Assembly: GCF_000090795.2 (NCBI RefSeq)
Contig: NW_003546284.1
Location: 354,508-418,507 of the forward strand
DNA: 64,000 nucleotides
Reading direction: 5' to 3'
DNA from: Amphimedon queenslandica
Taxonomy: Eukaryota > Porifera > Demospongiae > Haplosclerida > Niphatidae
A model generated the notes under the pieces. It did not search any database and had not been told where the DNA came from. It worked only from the letters and a program-made list of their open reading frames with translations. Below are positions 1-10,445 of this stretch, piece after piece. The translations under genes and the position numbers were made by a program. The first letter of the stretch is position 1. Every line of letters starts with the position of its first letter.

Positions 1-75
1 GCTGGAGCTTGTTTTCTGTCTAAAAAAAACATTCTATGTGTCAAAACATTTACTAAGTTTTAATAAATCTGTAGT

Positions 76-177
76 ACATGCTGAAGCTTCTTCCTATCTC
101 AAAACCTTTACTAATTATTTTGTATAAAACTTAGTGAATATTTTGTTTTTTTACACAGAGAAGAAGCTTCAGTATGT
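76..177. repeat. Short inverted repeat pair
   Basis: An 18-base arm at 76-93 (ACATGCTGAAGCTTCTTC) is the reverse complement, with one mismatch, of 160-177. The 66 bases between them are AT-rich. It could be the end of a small foldback element, but I see no target duplication. The flanking sequence 1-385 holds no coding sequence I recognise. Confidence 0.5.
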
Positions 178-385
178 TTCCTGCACTGCAAAGAAGGTGT
201 GGCTCAATTAAGCCATGCTCCACCCACAAAGATAGTATTGTTGGCACATGGCCTTAAGTGGCTAAGAAAGCTTTAGTTTTTCTCAACTTTTAAACAGTTT
301 AGCATACATTTGTTAGGCTCTATTTGTTACATACAAACTGCTATTAGTCCTTGATGTTTAAGGACTCTGGCCGCTACCTTGGGAG

Positions 386-649
386 ATGAGAGCCATGTGT
401 AAACTCACAAGGCATGAATGTTTGGGCTGTTGTTTCTTGAAAGGCCAAGCTGATTGGAGCAATTCCTCTCACAGTAATAAAAGATTAGGCTTTGCTTTAT
501 TGTTTTATGTGTCCTGTGCTTTTTGCACTAACTACAAAAGAGCTGCAGGGGAAACAACTTCATTTGGTGACTTTACCAGCTTCTTTTTCCACAGAAAAGA
601 AAAATCAAGCATTCCCAAAGGGAATAACTTCTTCTGGAGCCAGTGCTGA
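386..649 (+). other. Unassigned 87-codon open frame
   Basis: An open frame with several cysteines and a CAFC pair near residue 45. The context of a Cys pair after LGFALLFYVS is loosely like the N-terminal Cys pair of Mutator-like transposase domains, but the downstream glycine-rich signature of that family is absent. It may be a decayed fragment or chance. Nothing around it (650-832) supports a gene; 700-780 is ordinary intergenic sequence. Confidence 0.15.
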
Positions 650-832
650 TTAAAAGACTCTCTAGGACTAGAGAAAAAAGCAGTGTCTATTTAAAAGTTG
701 AGGTGAAGCAAACACAAACACACGGACAGGATGACTGCATCAGCCTCACTTCCACGCCTATGCGTGGGCTTGGGTAATTGTTCAATTTATGGCTATTAGC
801 TGATACAGATATAGTTGCTATTTTAACTAAAC

Positions 833-1030
833 CTAGTTGATCAGTATGTTTCTTGTGAGTGTGAAGGAGTATTGTCTTTTTTCAGTCATGGCAGAACGAA
901 AGTAAGTTTTAATGCATTGCAGATTAGAGAATGATCGTTCAGCTGAAGCAGTTGCAATACGAAATATCATGAACAATCCTAACTTCTGAAGACATCGCTG
1001 TAGCCATAGGAACTGCAAGAAGCATCTCAC
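833..1030 (-). pseudogene. hAT transposase C-terminal (dimerisation) fragment
   Basis: The minus-strand frame carries ATASAERSFSNLQCIKTY followed by FRSAMTEKRQYS. This is the hATC dimerisation motif (xASxERxFSxLxxIKxxLRSxMxxxRL) seen in ZMYM1/TTF-type hAT transposases. Only the last 60 or so residues are recognisable. Upstream on the same strand (1031-1687) there are stops in every frame and only loose similarity at best, so the remainder is lost or too eroded. It is a transposon remnant, not a host gene. Family known; assignment from motif by eye. Confidence 0.65.
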
Positions 1031-1687
1031 ATTTTGTTCTTATGTTAGTGACTTTAACAAGGCTGTGTAGAACTTTACAAGCAGTAACCAGGTCATGTAG
1101 CATTTGTAACTGATCACTAAGTTTTTTATGTTTCAGTCATTATCATACCTGGATATACTACATCAGGACTTGAATATATTGATCTGCACTAGCATTTCAG
1201 GCTTTTGTAAGTAAATCTTTTATTAACTTAGGTACTTTCAGTGATTCTTGGTTAAATCTAGTATTAATCTCTCCTTTTACTCACCTCAAAATTTTAACCA
1301 CAATAATACTCCTTAGGTGTATTAAAACAATGTGGCCATCTTCCATCATTGACCTGCTTTGGAGGCCTTCTATATCTAGGTAAAACAGGACCTCTGATGT
1401 AATACAATGCATCGTTCTCAGTTGCTTCACAAAATATATCAAAATTGTTGTCTTTGTGTCGCTCTAGAAAGCTAAACTAGATCCACCTAATGCTTCTTGA
1501 ACTGTTACATTCCCATTTTGAAAATTGGTAGATAATTGTTCAGTAGCACTGAATATGACTTTTGCCACATGTAGAAAGCAATCTCACACCACACTTCTCA
1601 GATACTATCTGACAACCATCATTGTGATCCTCTAACTGTAACTGAATCACCAACAATACATTGATAAGAGGATAATATTTACATTGT
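1031..1687. other. Gene-poor stretch
   Basis: No coding frame I can support. It may contain the eroded upstream part of the neighbouring hAT transposase on the minus strand. Confidence 0.5.
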
Positions 1688-1927
1688 TATTACAGCTGAA
1701 ATCATTATTATTACCTGTCGGTAGCTGTGTCAGATTGTTGTGTACAATCAGAGTGTACTCTTTTAGACAACTGAGAAGAATGAGCTTAAGGATCGTCTTC
1801 ACCTGATAGTGAAGTTCATTCTGATTGTTGTGAAGCTGAAAGAGTAGACTGGCTGCCACTCAGAAGAAAAACAAACTGATGAAGAGTAGCCTGTCACTTC
1901 ATGCTTATTTACATGATAAATTAATTA

Positions 1928-1958
<31 letters not shown>

Positions 1959-2493
1959 GATCTACCAGCCACACCTTTCAGGACTAGATCTTGAGTTGTA
2001 TTCCTTGTGAAATAGTACTTGAAGTTCACAGATTAGCTGATATGAAGACTAGGCTTAAATAGATCTACTTGCTTAATTTCTGATAAAGCTATTACAGCTG
2101 AAATCATGAGTATTGTCATTATTACCTGTCTGTAGCTGTGTCAGATTGTTGTGTACAATCAGAGTGTACTCTTTTAGACAACTGAAATGAGTGACCTTAA
2201 GGATCGTCTTCTCCAGATAGTGAAGCTCATTCTGATTGTTGTGAAGCTGAAAGAGTAGACTGGCTGCAACTGTGAAGAAAAACAAACTGATGAAGAGTAG
2301 CCTGTTACTTCATGCTTATTTACCTGATAAATTAATTAACATTAATAATAATAATAATCATAATGTCTACCAGCCACACCTTTCAGGACTAGATCTAGAT
2401 AAGTATTTCTTGTGAAATAGTACTTGAAGTTCACAGATTAGCTGATAGAATACTAGGCCTAAATAGATCTACTTGTTTAATTTCTGATAAAGC
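1688..2493. repeat. Tandem duplication, two ~400-bp copies
   Basis: Copy 1 (about 1688-2089) and copy 2 (about 2090-2493) are direct repeats with a period of about 400 bp. Both start with TTACAGCTGAAATCAT, share a block around GATTGTTGTGTACAATCAG, a (TAA)n tract (1926-1960 and 2342-2357), CCAGCCACACCTTTCAGGA, and end with TTAATTTCTGATAAAGC. Copies differ by scattered substitutions and by length of the TAA run. Similar short open frames on the minus strand of each copy are by-products of the duplication; nothing suggests they are genes. Confidence 0.9.
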
Positions 2494-3159
2494 CACAGCC
2501 GTCCAAGATACAATTATTTGGGGGCAATGCCCTTCAAGGTATAGAACTTTGGGGATAATTGCCCCTATGTTTTTCCTCCTATACTTTTTGATGTCAGGTG
2601 TGTCAAAACAGCTCTCGAAAGTAGCTACAAGGTTTAGGAAGCGCTTAGAAAAAAAGAAAACTGTTTTGCGATACAGTACATTGCTTCATTGAATTACACA
2701 TACCACTCTATACTACATTCGGCATACTTAAATTGGTATATTTTGCATTTTAGGGAAGATCCAAGCACATCTGTTAATGTCTCATATTGTATTTTGTACT
2801 ATTTTACCTTGCATATGAGGTATCAGGCAATACAAAGGAGTCAGACATGGAAAAATAACAATTTCAACAAGAAGAGACGATTAGGTACCTAATTTTTGCT
2901 GTTTAACGTCATTTTTTGTGCTGTGTAATGTAGAATTTACAAAGTACACGGCAACTAAATTAAAGCACTTCAATGCTTTTAATGTCCTCCTGAAGAGCTC
3001 TGTCTTTCATTATGAAGACAGGATGTTTAAGGGCAGTATTACGTTAGAGGATGACATATTCAAATTTTGTCCCTTAAGCTATCCTTCAACTTGTTCAAGG
3101 TTAATTGACTTGCATAAATGTATTAGGTGCAGTTTCATTTATGTTAGGACTAATCTTAT
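2494..3159. other. Gene-poor stretch
   Basis: Short open frames at 2689-2892 and 2918-3226 on the plus strand have no recognisable domain or splice context. The second runs into the left arm of the inverted-repeat element that follows. I see no feature to call. Confidence 0.5.
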
Positions 3160-3750
3160 ATCTTGTGCTAGGTCTGTATACAATCGCTGGACTGGAAAGG
3201 TGGCATGGAATAGTGGAACAGAATAGTGAAATGATTTTTGACTAATTTGATACTGTATTTGTACTAATGAATTATTATAGGTACTAGTAGAAGCAAAATC
3301 AGATACGGAAAGAAACCACTACGGAAACAAAAAGTAGGGGACTCCTAACATAAGCAGGGGACTCTTAGCTCAAGTAGGAGACTCCTAACATAAGTAGGGG
3401 ATTTTTAACATGACTAGGAGACGCTCTTTATTTTAAAAAACCGTTAACCCAACCTTGGGGACTCCTAAGCTAACAAAGGTACTCCTAACAGAACTAGGGG
3501 ACTAAGGTAACTCGGGGACTGCTAACATGACTACGGGACGCTCTATATAGAAAAAATAAACCGTGAACCCAACCTTTGGGAATCCTAAGCTGTAACTAGT
3601 GGACTCCTAACAAGATTTTGGACATCTAACAAAAATAAAATTACAAAAATTATGTCTACTGCCCACAAAATATTTGCAGTAGCTATTTCACTATTCCATT
3701 CCACCTTTCCAGTCCTGTGATTGTATACAGTCCTTGTGCTAGTGTATTGT
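3160..3750. mobile_element. Inverted-repeat (MITE-like) element with tandem-repeat interior
   Basis: The left arm (about 3160-3234) contains CTGTATACAATC, GGACTGGAAAGGTGG and GGAATAGTG. The right arm (about 3677-3750) contains the same blocks in reverse complement and reverse order (CACTATTCC, CCACCTTTCC, GATTGTATACAG). The arms are roughly 70 bp and about 80-85% similar by eye. Between them lies a minisatellite based on GGGGACTCCTAACAT. There is no coding capacity, so it is non-autonomous. I could not identify a convincing target-site duplication, so the exact ends and superfamily are unknown. Confidence 0.7.
3335..3630. repeat. GGGGACTCCTAACAT minisatellite with higher-order unit
   Basis: Degenerate short units (AGGGGACTCCTAACATAAG and variants) recur about ten times. 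A longer unit also repeats twice: GACGCTCT, an A-rich run, CCGTTAACCCAACCTT (3421-3460), and its relative at about 3538-3580 (CCGTGAACCCAACCTT). This gives a two-level tandem structure inside the inverted-repeat element. Confidence 0.8.
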
Positions 3751-4127
3751 TGGTAATTTTTGAGGGTCCAATATTGACAACTTAGGGCGAAGTGCCCAGG
3801 TTGTTCCTATTGTAGTGATAGAATCAACCAAAATTATGATATTTTTGTATATTGTAGCTGTATAGCTGTTGGCCAACACGACCGATTGTCACTTGATTTA
3901 GACAGTCTCTTATGGACAGATTTAAGAATTTGAAATGTTCCCAACAATGTAGTACGTTTTTAAAATAACAATATACTTGCATATTCCGGTATAGCCGATA
4001 GCAATTCAAAACCTTGCCTTAAACATGAAGAGTATGATTAAAAACCGCAGTAACAATACCTCAGTGACGTCTTTCACAGTAACACTTCTAAAAGCTGTGA
4101 AATCCTGTTTTATGTGTACTGCTCACG
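3751..4127. other. Gene-poor stretch
   Basis: One short minus-strand frame (3824-4009) without recognisable content; nothing else seen. Confidence 0.5.
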
Positions 4128-4421
4128 GTGAAAACTGTGAAGTGTAAGTGCTCATTAAGGGCCCATTATTTTCTGATTAGATTTACTCTCAGAAAGACAA
4201 CAAACATTGGTGGAGTTGATGTAATGGTTGAAATTCAGCAGGCACTAACTCAACCACTGGATTCGTCCAGTGATAGCAGCAAAAGCCCAATGGAGCACCA
4301 GTTGCTGCCATGTAGGAGAATTTCCTACATTGAGGCAGACACATGCAGTTCGGAGAAGTCAGGGACAGGGAGTAACATTAGTGAATCAGGTAATGGAAAT
4401 GAAACTGTTGAAGAAGATGAA
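4128..4421 (+). CDS. Candidate coding exon, unknown product
   Basis: An open frame whose last part is hydrophilic and Ser/Glu-rich (SSDSSKSP, SEKSGTGSNISESGNGNE) and ends at AACAG followed by GTATGT, a good 5' splice site at about 4422. Beyond the donor the frame runs into AT-rich sequence and a stop, which fits an intron. Acidic serine-rich segments of this sort are common at N-termini of nuclear proteins. I recognise no domain. A likely start is the ATG at 4128 or the internal ATG at about 4224. The downstream partner exon was not identified; the 4733-5068 frame is one weak possibility. Confidence 0.3.
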
Positions 4422-4732
4422 CAGGTATGTTATTGCTTGTGGGTGTGGTTTTCTAAATATTACACTACTAATTTAGTGATAATAACTCAGGTCAGTCTAG
4501 TGCTGAACCTTTTTCTGAAGGATATACCACTGATGCTGTGTGTTTATTTGCATGTTGTTTTAAGCTATAACTCTGGCAGTGCTGATTACCAGTAAAATGC
4601 TAAAAATATTTTAGCGTCTTCTGGATGTTGTGCTGATTAATTCTAACAATCATTTCAGCTGAGGTATTGTTTATTTCCTTTAGCATACATTTACATTTTT
4701 AAAATTTTAAGATATACATAATAAATAATTCT

Positions 4733-5068
4733 ATGACTATGCCCACGACTGAGAATAGTGATGTTGGGCAGCTACTTTTCTACATGCTTGGAATATTTGT
4801 GATTAACTCTGAAACGAATGAGCAGCAGCAGATGGGTCTGTGTATTGAAGGAGAGCATGTTAGTTACTATGTAGATGATTATATTATATATTTCTATGTG
4901 CATTTGGTATTGATTAGTTATGGAACATACAGACGAGCCAGGGGAAACTCTTATGCATCTGTGGAATTACATGTATCCAAGTTATATAGTTTGTTGGACA
5001 AGGCAGTCATCAAGATGCTATGTAGGGCAATATTGTCTGCAATCAAATTATTAATCGCTTCTCAATAA
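4733..5068 (+). other. Unassigned 111-codon open frame
   Basis: A single open frame containing YYVDDYIIYFYV and a C-terminal Leu-rich stretch. The YVDD string recalls a reverse-transcriptase active site, but no other RT motif surrounds it, so I do not call it RT. It could be a chance frame in AT-rich DNA or an exon of the 4128 candidate. Confidence 0.15.
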
Positions 5069-6025
5069 CTATAATATGATAATACAAGTTTAGTGATGAT
5101 GGATTATTTATGTTTTCTGTCTAAGTTTTGCTGAAACTAACCTTTTATAATAAACTAATTGAGGTAGTAACCAATTGTCTTTGTTGCTTGCAAGAGACTG
5201 TAATGCAATCTTGGGAAAATTGAATAACGATATGAGGTGAAACAATCATTTTAAAATTAATAGTGTTACAACACTTGGCCTGTTAGATTATGTATTGTCC
5301 ACTGCAATTGATGTTCCCAATAACAGAATACCCTGATTTTTTGCCATGTAAGTAAGATAGAGGGAAGAAGTTTAAAATAATTGATATAGTGTAAATAACA
5401 TACAGTGTAATGCATAATTCCCTCCAGTATCCTACAAAAATAATTAACTTATATATTAAAATTGACTAAAGTTAATCCTACCAAAAATTTGAGACCACAT
5501 AATAAAAACAGCAATACAGTGTCTTTGCTTTCCCTCACCATCAGTGGAGGACTTGCACTTTATTTACAGAAACAAACTAACATTTACCACACACAGTAGA
5601 TTACACTAGCTGGCCTTATCAACTTAACTCTTCCTACCCTCTCTTTATATAGGCAATGTCTCTCTGTCACAACTGCTCCATAATTATTATTTTTCCGTAT
5701 TATTGTACCTCCTCCTTTCGCCTCTCCTTGACAATTAGACTTTGAAAATTCTTTCTCAACTGTTTAACTCTATATTTTAAATAGAATTTTGTTTATAGAC
5801 TGTAATTTTGATTTATGTACATGTATCTTGTTTATTTGTTCTAGCTGTTCTCAATCGAATCATGTAGTATTATTCATTTCTGTTATTTTCAGTTAGCACC
5901 ACCTATTTTTAGTGATGACATCATTCCTTTGATGTGGTAGGTCCTATATCAAGTTGTGCATATAGACCTGCTATGCAGAAATGCTGTCATCATTATGCAA
6001 CATATCCTATCTAGTAGGTTGCATG
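5069..6025. other. Gene-poor stretch
   Basis: AT-rich sequence with no open frame of note and no recognised repeat up to the long-TIR element. Confidence 0.5.
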
Positions 6026-6592
6026 ATAGTCTCACCTAACCCCTTCGCTACCTGCTGAGGAAGGGTCTGGAGACACTGACGCAAAAACTGTGGAAAGAAG
6101 AACACGTGGTTGGCTCTACGTCATGTCACAGAGGTGACTGCATCCATCAAAACAGCTTAAACAGATGCTTTGCAGCTAAGAAAAATGAGTATAAGTCTCT
6201 TAGACATCTCTTGCAGATTTGAGAGTAGCAACCCTTCACAGAGAGCCATAATGTTTACTTTATATTGATGACCTTTTATTGTAAACACGTGACAGTATTA
6301 TTTCGTCATAAATGCGATGGCGTAGTTGTAGTAAGCAGCACAGTAATGCTGCTCTTAAACTTTGAGAAAGAAGTCCAGGGAGCATTACAGGCTCCTTCCT
6401 TCTTTTATTTGGTCCTCATTGTTCCTCTTTTGTCTTAAACAGAGCTCTTTGGTCACATGACTTCTTGTCCTACACGTGGTTCGAACAATCTAATTGGGAC
6501 GTGAATTTCTCTGCATGACCACACATCTTTACCTTGAATGTCTCCAGACCCTTCCTCCAAAGGCAGCAAAGGAGTGGGGAGAGACTAGTCGC
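6026..6592. mobile_element. Non-autonomous element with ~55-bp imperfect TIRs
   Basis: The left end (about 6030-6085) reads AGTCTCACC..., then AGGAAGGGTCTGGAGACA. The right end (about 6534-6590), read in reverse complement, gives AGTCTCTCC..., then AGGAAGGGTCTGGAGACA. The AGGAAGGGTCTGGAGACA core is identical in both arms. CACGTGGTT also appears inverted further in (6103 and 6473). The interior has no coding frame. Sequences resembling GTCTGG near a GAGAC end are, from memory, abundant in sponge genomes. I found no clear target duplication. Confidence 0.65.
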
Positions 6593-7317
6593 ATAATATT
6601 GTACACAATAAAGGACCTTTGTTCTGTGACCTTGGATGTGATATAGCCCTCAGGTCATATTATATCCGCATGCAGACACAAACCTGCAGGTCCTATATTC
6701 TGTATATGCAACCCATATCATACACAGAGTCATCATTGCTGCTGGAAGCTGAAAAAATAATTGTACATGATTAATTTTATGTGATTACTATAAACAAGTA
6801 ATAACACATACTATTGCACATGACTAGACAGACTACGTATACTAGTCTTTTGCTTTTCAAAGTGGGACTAAAATCCACAGCCAAGTTGGCATTATTATTG
6901 CTGAAGTTATAGCCTATTTTCAATTTGTTCCTTTTTTATACCTCTATTTGAATTTAGTATTAGCAAATACCACATTGACAGAACTGCCTTGCACATGCAG
7001 GCTTGAAGCTTTTAATTGAAAGATTTTCTCATATATTCAAAGGATATGCCACAGTACATTTAGCATCTCTAGTATTTATGTTATAATTACATAGAATACT
7101 AAAGATCACAGGCAGCCCAACGTGGAGGTAGTACTGGATTGCTGCCCAACCTAAATAAAACTAAAAATATCAAAATATGTTAAGTAGATTTTTTACCTTT
7201 CAATCTGATTTATTTTCATGGCTGGCATCTTTATAAAGCAAAAATAATTAACATGAAAATTACGGATGGCTAACTAAGCAAGAAACTTATTACTATGTAA
7301 GGTTAAAGTGAACTAAA
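6593..7317. other. Gene-poor stretch
   Basis: No coding sequence recognised. The sequence just right of the TIR element (to about 6720) keeps weak inverted similarity to 5930-6025 (GGTCCTATAT / TGCATAT blocks), so the inverted repeat may extend outward. Confidence 0.4.
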
Positions 7318-7872
7318 TCAGTGATTCATTGCATTTGTATGAAATAGATATACATTAAAGTCAGATACATAATGGCAACTTGTGTTGTAAAACCTTATTA
7401 AAAAAAATTCGAGAGTGGGATCCCTTTTAAATTGACAACACTGAAACATGAAAAACATGAAATACTTTTACTTGAAATACAGTTGCAGCAATAAAAATGT
7501 CATTCTCAGTAGCCCATGTACCAAATTGGTCTAATACTCTATCTAATATATGTGCCTTCATTGCATTTACAGCATTTTCATTAGTAATATTACACATGTG
7601 GCAATATCAAGTTTGATAGTTCTAAGGCATTGTTTGTCATAAAAGTGCAAATAGTTAATCTAACTAGCATATGATTTTTTTTCTGTAATTGTTCTGTAAA
7701 AACAATTACCCTTCCCTTTTATTCTATGACAGATATAAGGAGATAATCCAGCATGTTTAATAGTTTTAAGCAGATGAGTATCTACACTAGCAGTCTCCCA
7801 AGTATAAACCTGTATCGTTAAAGCAGCAGAATTCATCCAATCTTTGGAAGGTGTTTTGCCTATTGCAAAAGG
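7318..7872 (-). pseudogene. OTU-like cysteine protease domain (Mutator-associated)
   Basis: The minus-strand translation shows, in order, a GKGNCFYRTI block at about 7716-7687 (the OTU G-D-G-N-C-x-F-R catalytic-Cys motif, with Asp changed to Lys), then about 100 bp downstream FGTWATENDIFIAA at about 7527-7485 (the OTU G-x-W-A/G-x-x-x-E-I-x-A-x-A block), and finally a FHTNAMNH segment near 7345-7318 that could supply the catalytic His. OTU proteins cleave ubiquitin or ubiquitin-like conjugates. At least one in-frame stop (TAG just after the Cys block) and one or two frameshifts break it. The Cys block lies in the same reading frame as the Mutator-like transposase tail upstream, separated by stops only, suggesting one ancestral fused ORF. 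Confidence 0.6.
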
Positions 7873-9483
7873 TTTTGCATTATCAGTTTTAATAAATTCA
7901 ACATCCTATTCTTCTTCAGCAGACTTACTTCTGTTTCTAGGATTCAGCAGGCACGATCCATGATGTGATTTTTAACACTTAACACTGCTAATAGTAAACT
8001 CTTCCAAATCACTATCTATTTCACAGCTATTCAAAATACTACTATCACAACTAGAAGCTAAACTTATACTATCATCACTATCATCTGATTACTTTACCTT
8101 TTTTCCCCTATAAGTTGTTGCCACATCTTGATTTGCTTTTTTATGGGATGACTTAGGTGTCTTATTACCATATGTGTGGCAGCTCTTTTGTTGCTCAACC
8201 CATAATTTATGTGCAGCTTGCTCAGATTGCCTATGCCTTTTCCTTGCTCTTCTTCTATTGTGCTTCACATTGTACTGTTTGACTCTGGAAAGACGCTTAA
8301 ACCTAGAAACATTTAATGCTTTCAATGCTTCAGCCATACCATCAAATCTAGGTAAGCTCATTCTGTCAAATAGATCAAGTAGTTAATGATAGGCTGGCCC
8401 TTTGTGCACATACATCCATGACATGTTACTTTGTATAAGCCCAAGTGAAGTCGAAACATAAGCTTGAAGCATCTGTAGATTTAAGTTTCTAGTTCTAAAC
8501 TGTGATTCAATTATACTAGTGTGGCAACAACCTAACTCTTTACAAATAATTTGTTTTGATTTCTCAATAATGGCTTCACATGCAGTTTCGCATGCAAGAC
8601 TATGGAATGGGCAATTTAAAACATTCTTAGTTTAATATGGCTTACCTTGACACGTAGTGTTACTTTTCTTACATTTTCCACAATCACACAATTAAATCAT
8701 GACAGAAACATTTCCCACCTTCCCATTCATGCACATTTTTGGCATGGTACTTAGCTAGTGAGCGAAGTCGATCTATAAATGCTTGTTGATCACAGCCAAC
8801 AGACGTAACTATAGCAGAAAAGTTTATCCTAGCTGCTTTAATAACACTGTTAGTAAAACAACCAATATCATCCTTCATGGAGTGACACTTTACTGTAGAA
8901 ATACCAGGGTGAGTTTTTCCATACTTTTTAATTTGGCCTTTTAAAAAATTTTTTTGCTTAGCAAGCGTTTTTAATTGTTTTTCATGATTTCTTGCAATAT
9001 GACCACTACACAAAATAATTCTGCAATTAGGAAAATTAGAAAGCAAAGCCTTTTTAGAAGTACTGTCATTATCTTGCACATGAATGCTAATGTTCACTTC
9101 ATCAGTTACAGCTTCTTAAAAGCCCACTCAGCCCCAAATCCCTCTGATGTACCTTCAAACAATTCTTCTGTTATATCATCCTTACCTCTTTGACTAAAAT
9201 GCTTGTAGTACAAAGGCCCAACAGTCTGATAGTTTCGCAGAGTATATGTAGCAATTTGACTATGGTAGCCACATGTTAGCCATGCAGCATAACCACATGT
9301 CACAGCATTTTTAAAAGACCCAAGCTTGCTATCACTCTTCTGCTTCATTGATTGTTTTGCTTGTTCACACATTTCATCTAATATACCTTTGACAAGAGGG
9401 TACATCAAAGCTAATGTAAGTTCATTTCCTGCATAGTACATGCCAAGACAAATTCTAAGAACTTTAGCATATTGAGAATACAT
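7873..9483 (-). pseudogene. Mutator-like (MULE-type) transposase, decayed
   Basis: Reading from 9483 leftward: a block with LRICLGMYYAGNELTLALMYP and LGSFKNAVT...YHSQIATYTL; a frameshift near 9110; then VQDNDSTSKKALLSNFPNCRI, ICSGH-type and HEWEGGKCFCHDL blocks to 8684; a second shift; then a Cys-rich CDCGKCK segment, CPFHSLACE, STSLGLIQSNMSWMY and LPRFDGMAEALK to 8093, ending in a basic then Ser/Asp-rich tail to about 7975. These blocks match, from memory, the large invertebrate transposase family of the PF20700 Mutator-like type. The N-terminal half expected upstream is missing. It has several stops and at least two frameshifts. DNA strand transfer is the presumed ancestral activity; the DDE residues are not all identifiable by eye. 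Confidence 0.65.
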
Positions 9484-10445
9484 CTACTTCCTAAAATACA
9501 CGTCAAATTAAATTGAGTTAAAGGTTTACATCATAACGATATGATTATAATAAGCGTAAAACAAACTAAATCACGATTTACCATGTGTATACTAATAAAA
9601 TGACAAAATTATTAACGAGGATGGGGTGGGGATTATTATTTATTTATTTACTTATAACTTTATAGTGTGAGAAGGGTAAGAATGAGACACAGATAGAAAG
9701 ATAGCATATGCTCAGCTCTATAGACACGGCTAAATAAATTATTGTTATTCAAATAAAACACAAAAAGACTACAAAAATAGAAACAAAGGAAGCAACAAAA
9801 CTCTGCAAACAAGAGAGAAAGAGTATATACTAGAAGTTACAAAGAAAGGGAAGGAGTATAGTAAGACATGCCATCCATGTACATGCAGTGATGATTAATT
9901 GTTACTATTATTTTTAATGTTATTATGATTACATCATAGTAATAAAAGCCTATAGTAATTATTTTTACCACTATTACTAAATTGTATATGAAAATTAAAA
10001 AAATGCCAATGAAAGAATGAAAAGATAGTTACGAATAAACGTGAATACAGTTAACTAGTCTTGATTATACAAATAATATGCGAGCCCCAGTGGAAGCCAT
10101 ATTATCGCTACATTTTCAGTCATATTAGTTCTTTTAGTAGAGGAAATAAATGTAGCAGCTGACGAAGATTTTGTCCTGGTAGTCCATCTAGCCTTATGAA
10201 GAGCTTCAAACCTTTTACCTTGCTTTTTTTGTGGCATTTCTGAATATAAATTGTAGTGAAATTATTAATAAAATGACGCAAAACTACTACACGTGATAGC
10301 GCTGACGAGACAATGAATATTATTGTTATTCATAGAAGTATATCCATAATCATACTATAACTATCCTTTTGCTGCAATTAGGTGGTTTCAATGAAAACTA
10401 TACCTTCAGACCTTAAAACTCCTGAACAATACAGAATTAGAACTA
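9484..10445. other. AT-rich stretch, possible N-terminal MULE exon
   Basis: Mostly low-complexity A/T and GA-rich sequence. The minus-strand frame 10055-10237 begins MPQKKQGKRFEALHKARW, a Lys/Arg-rich start that could be the N-terminus of the Mutator-like ORF lying downstream on the same strand, but about 570 bp of noncoding sequence separates them. Confidence 0.3.

Noticed and set aside
4863-4900. YYVDDYIIYF as a reverse-transcriptase active site
   Set aside because: No other RT motif upstream or downstream; likely chance in AT-rich sequence.
6470-6490. GTGGTTCGAACAATC as a tRNA T-arm
   Set aside because: No matching A-box or cloverleaf around it; it lies inside the TIR element.
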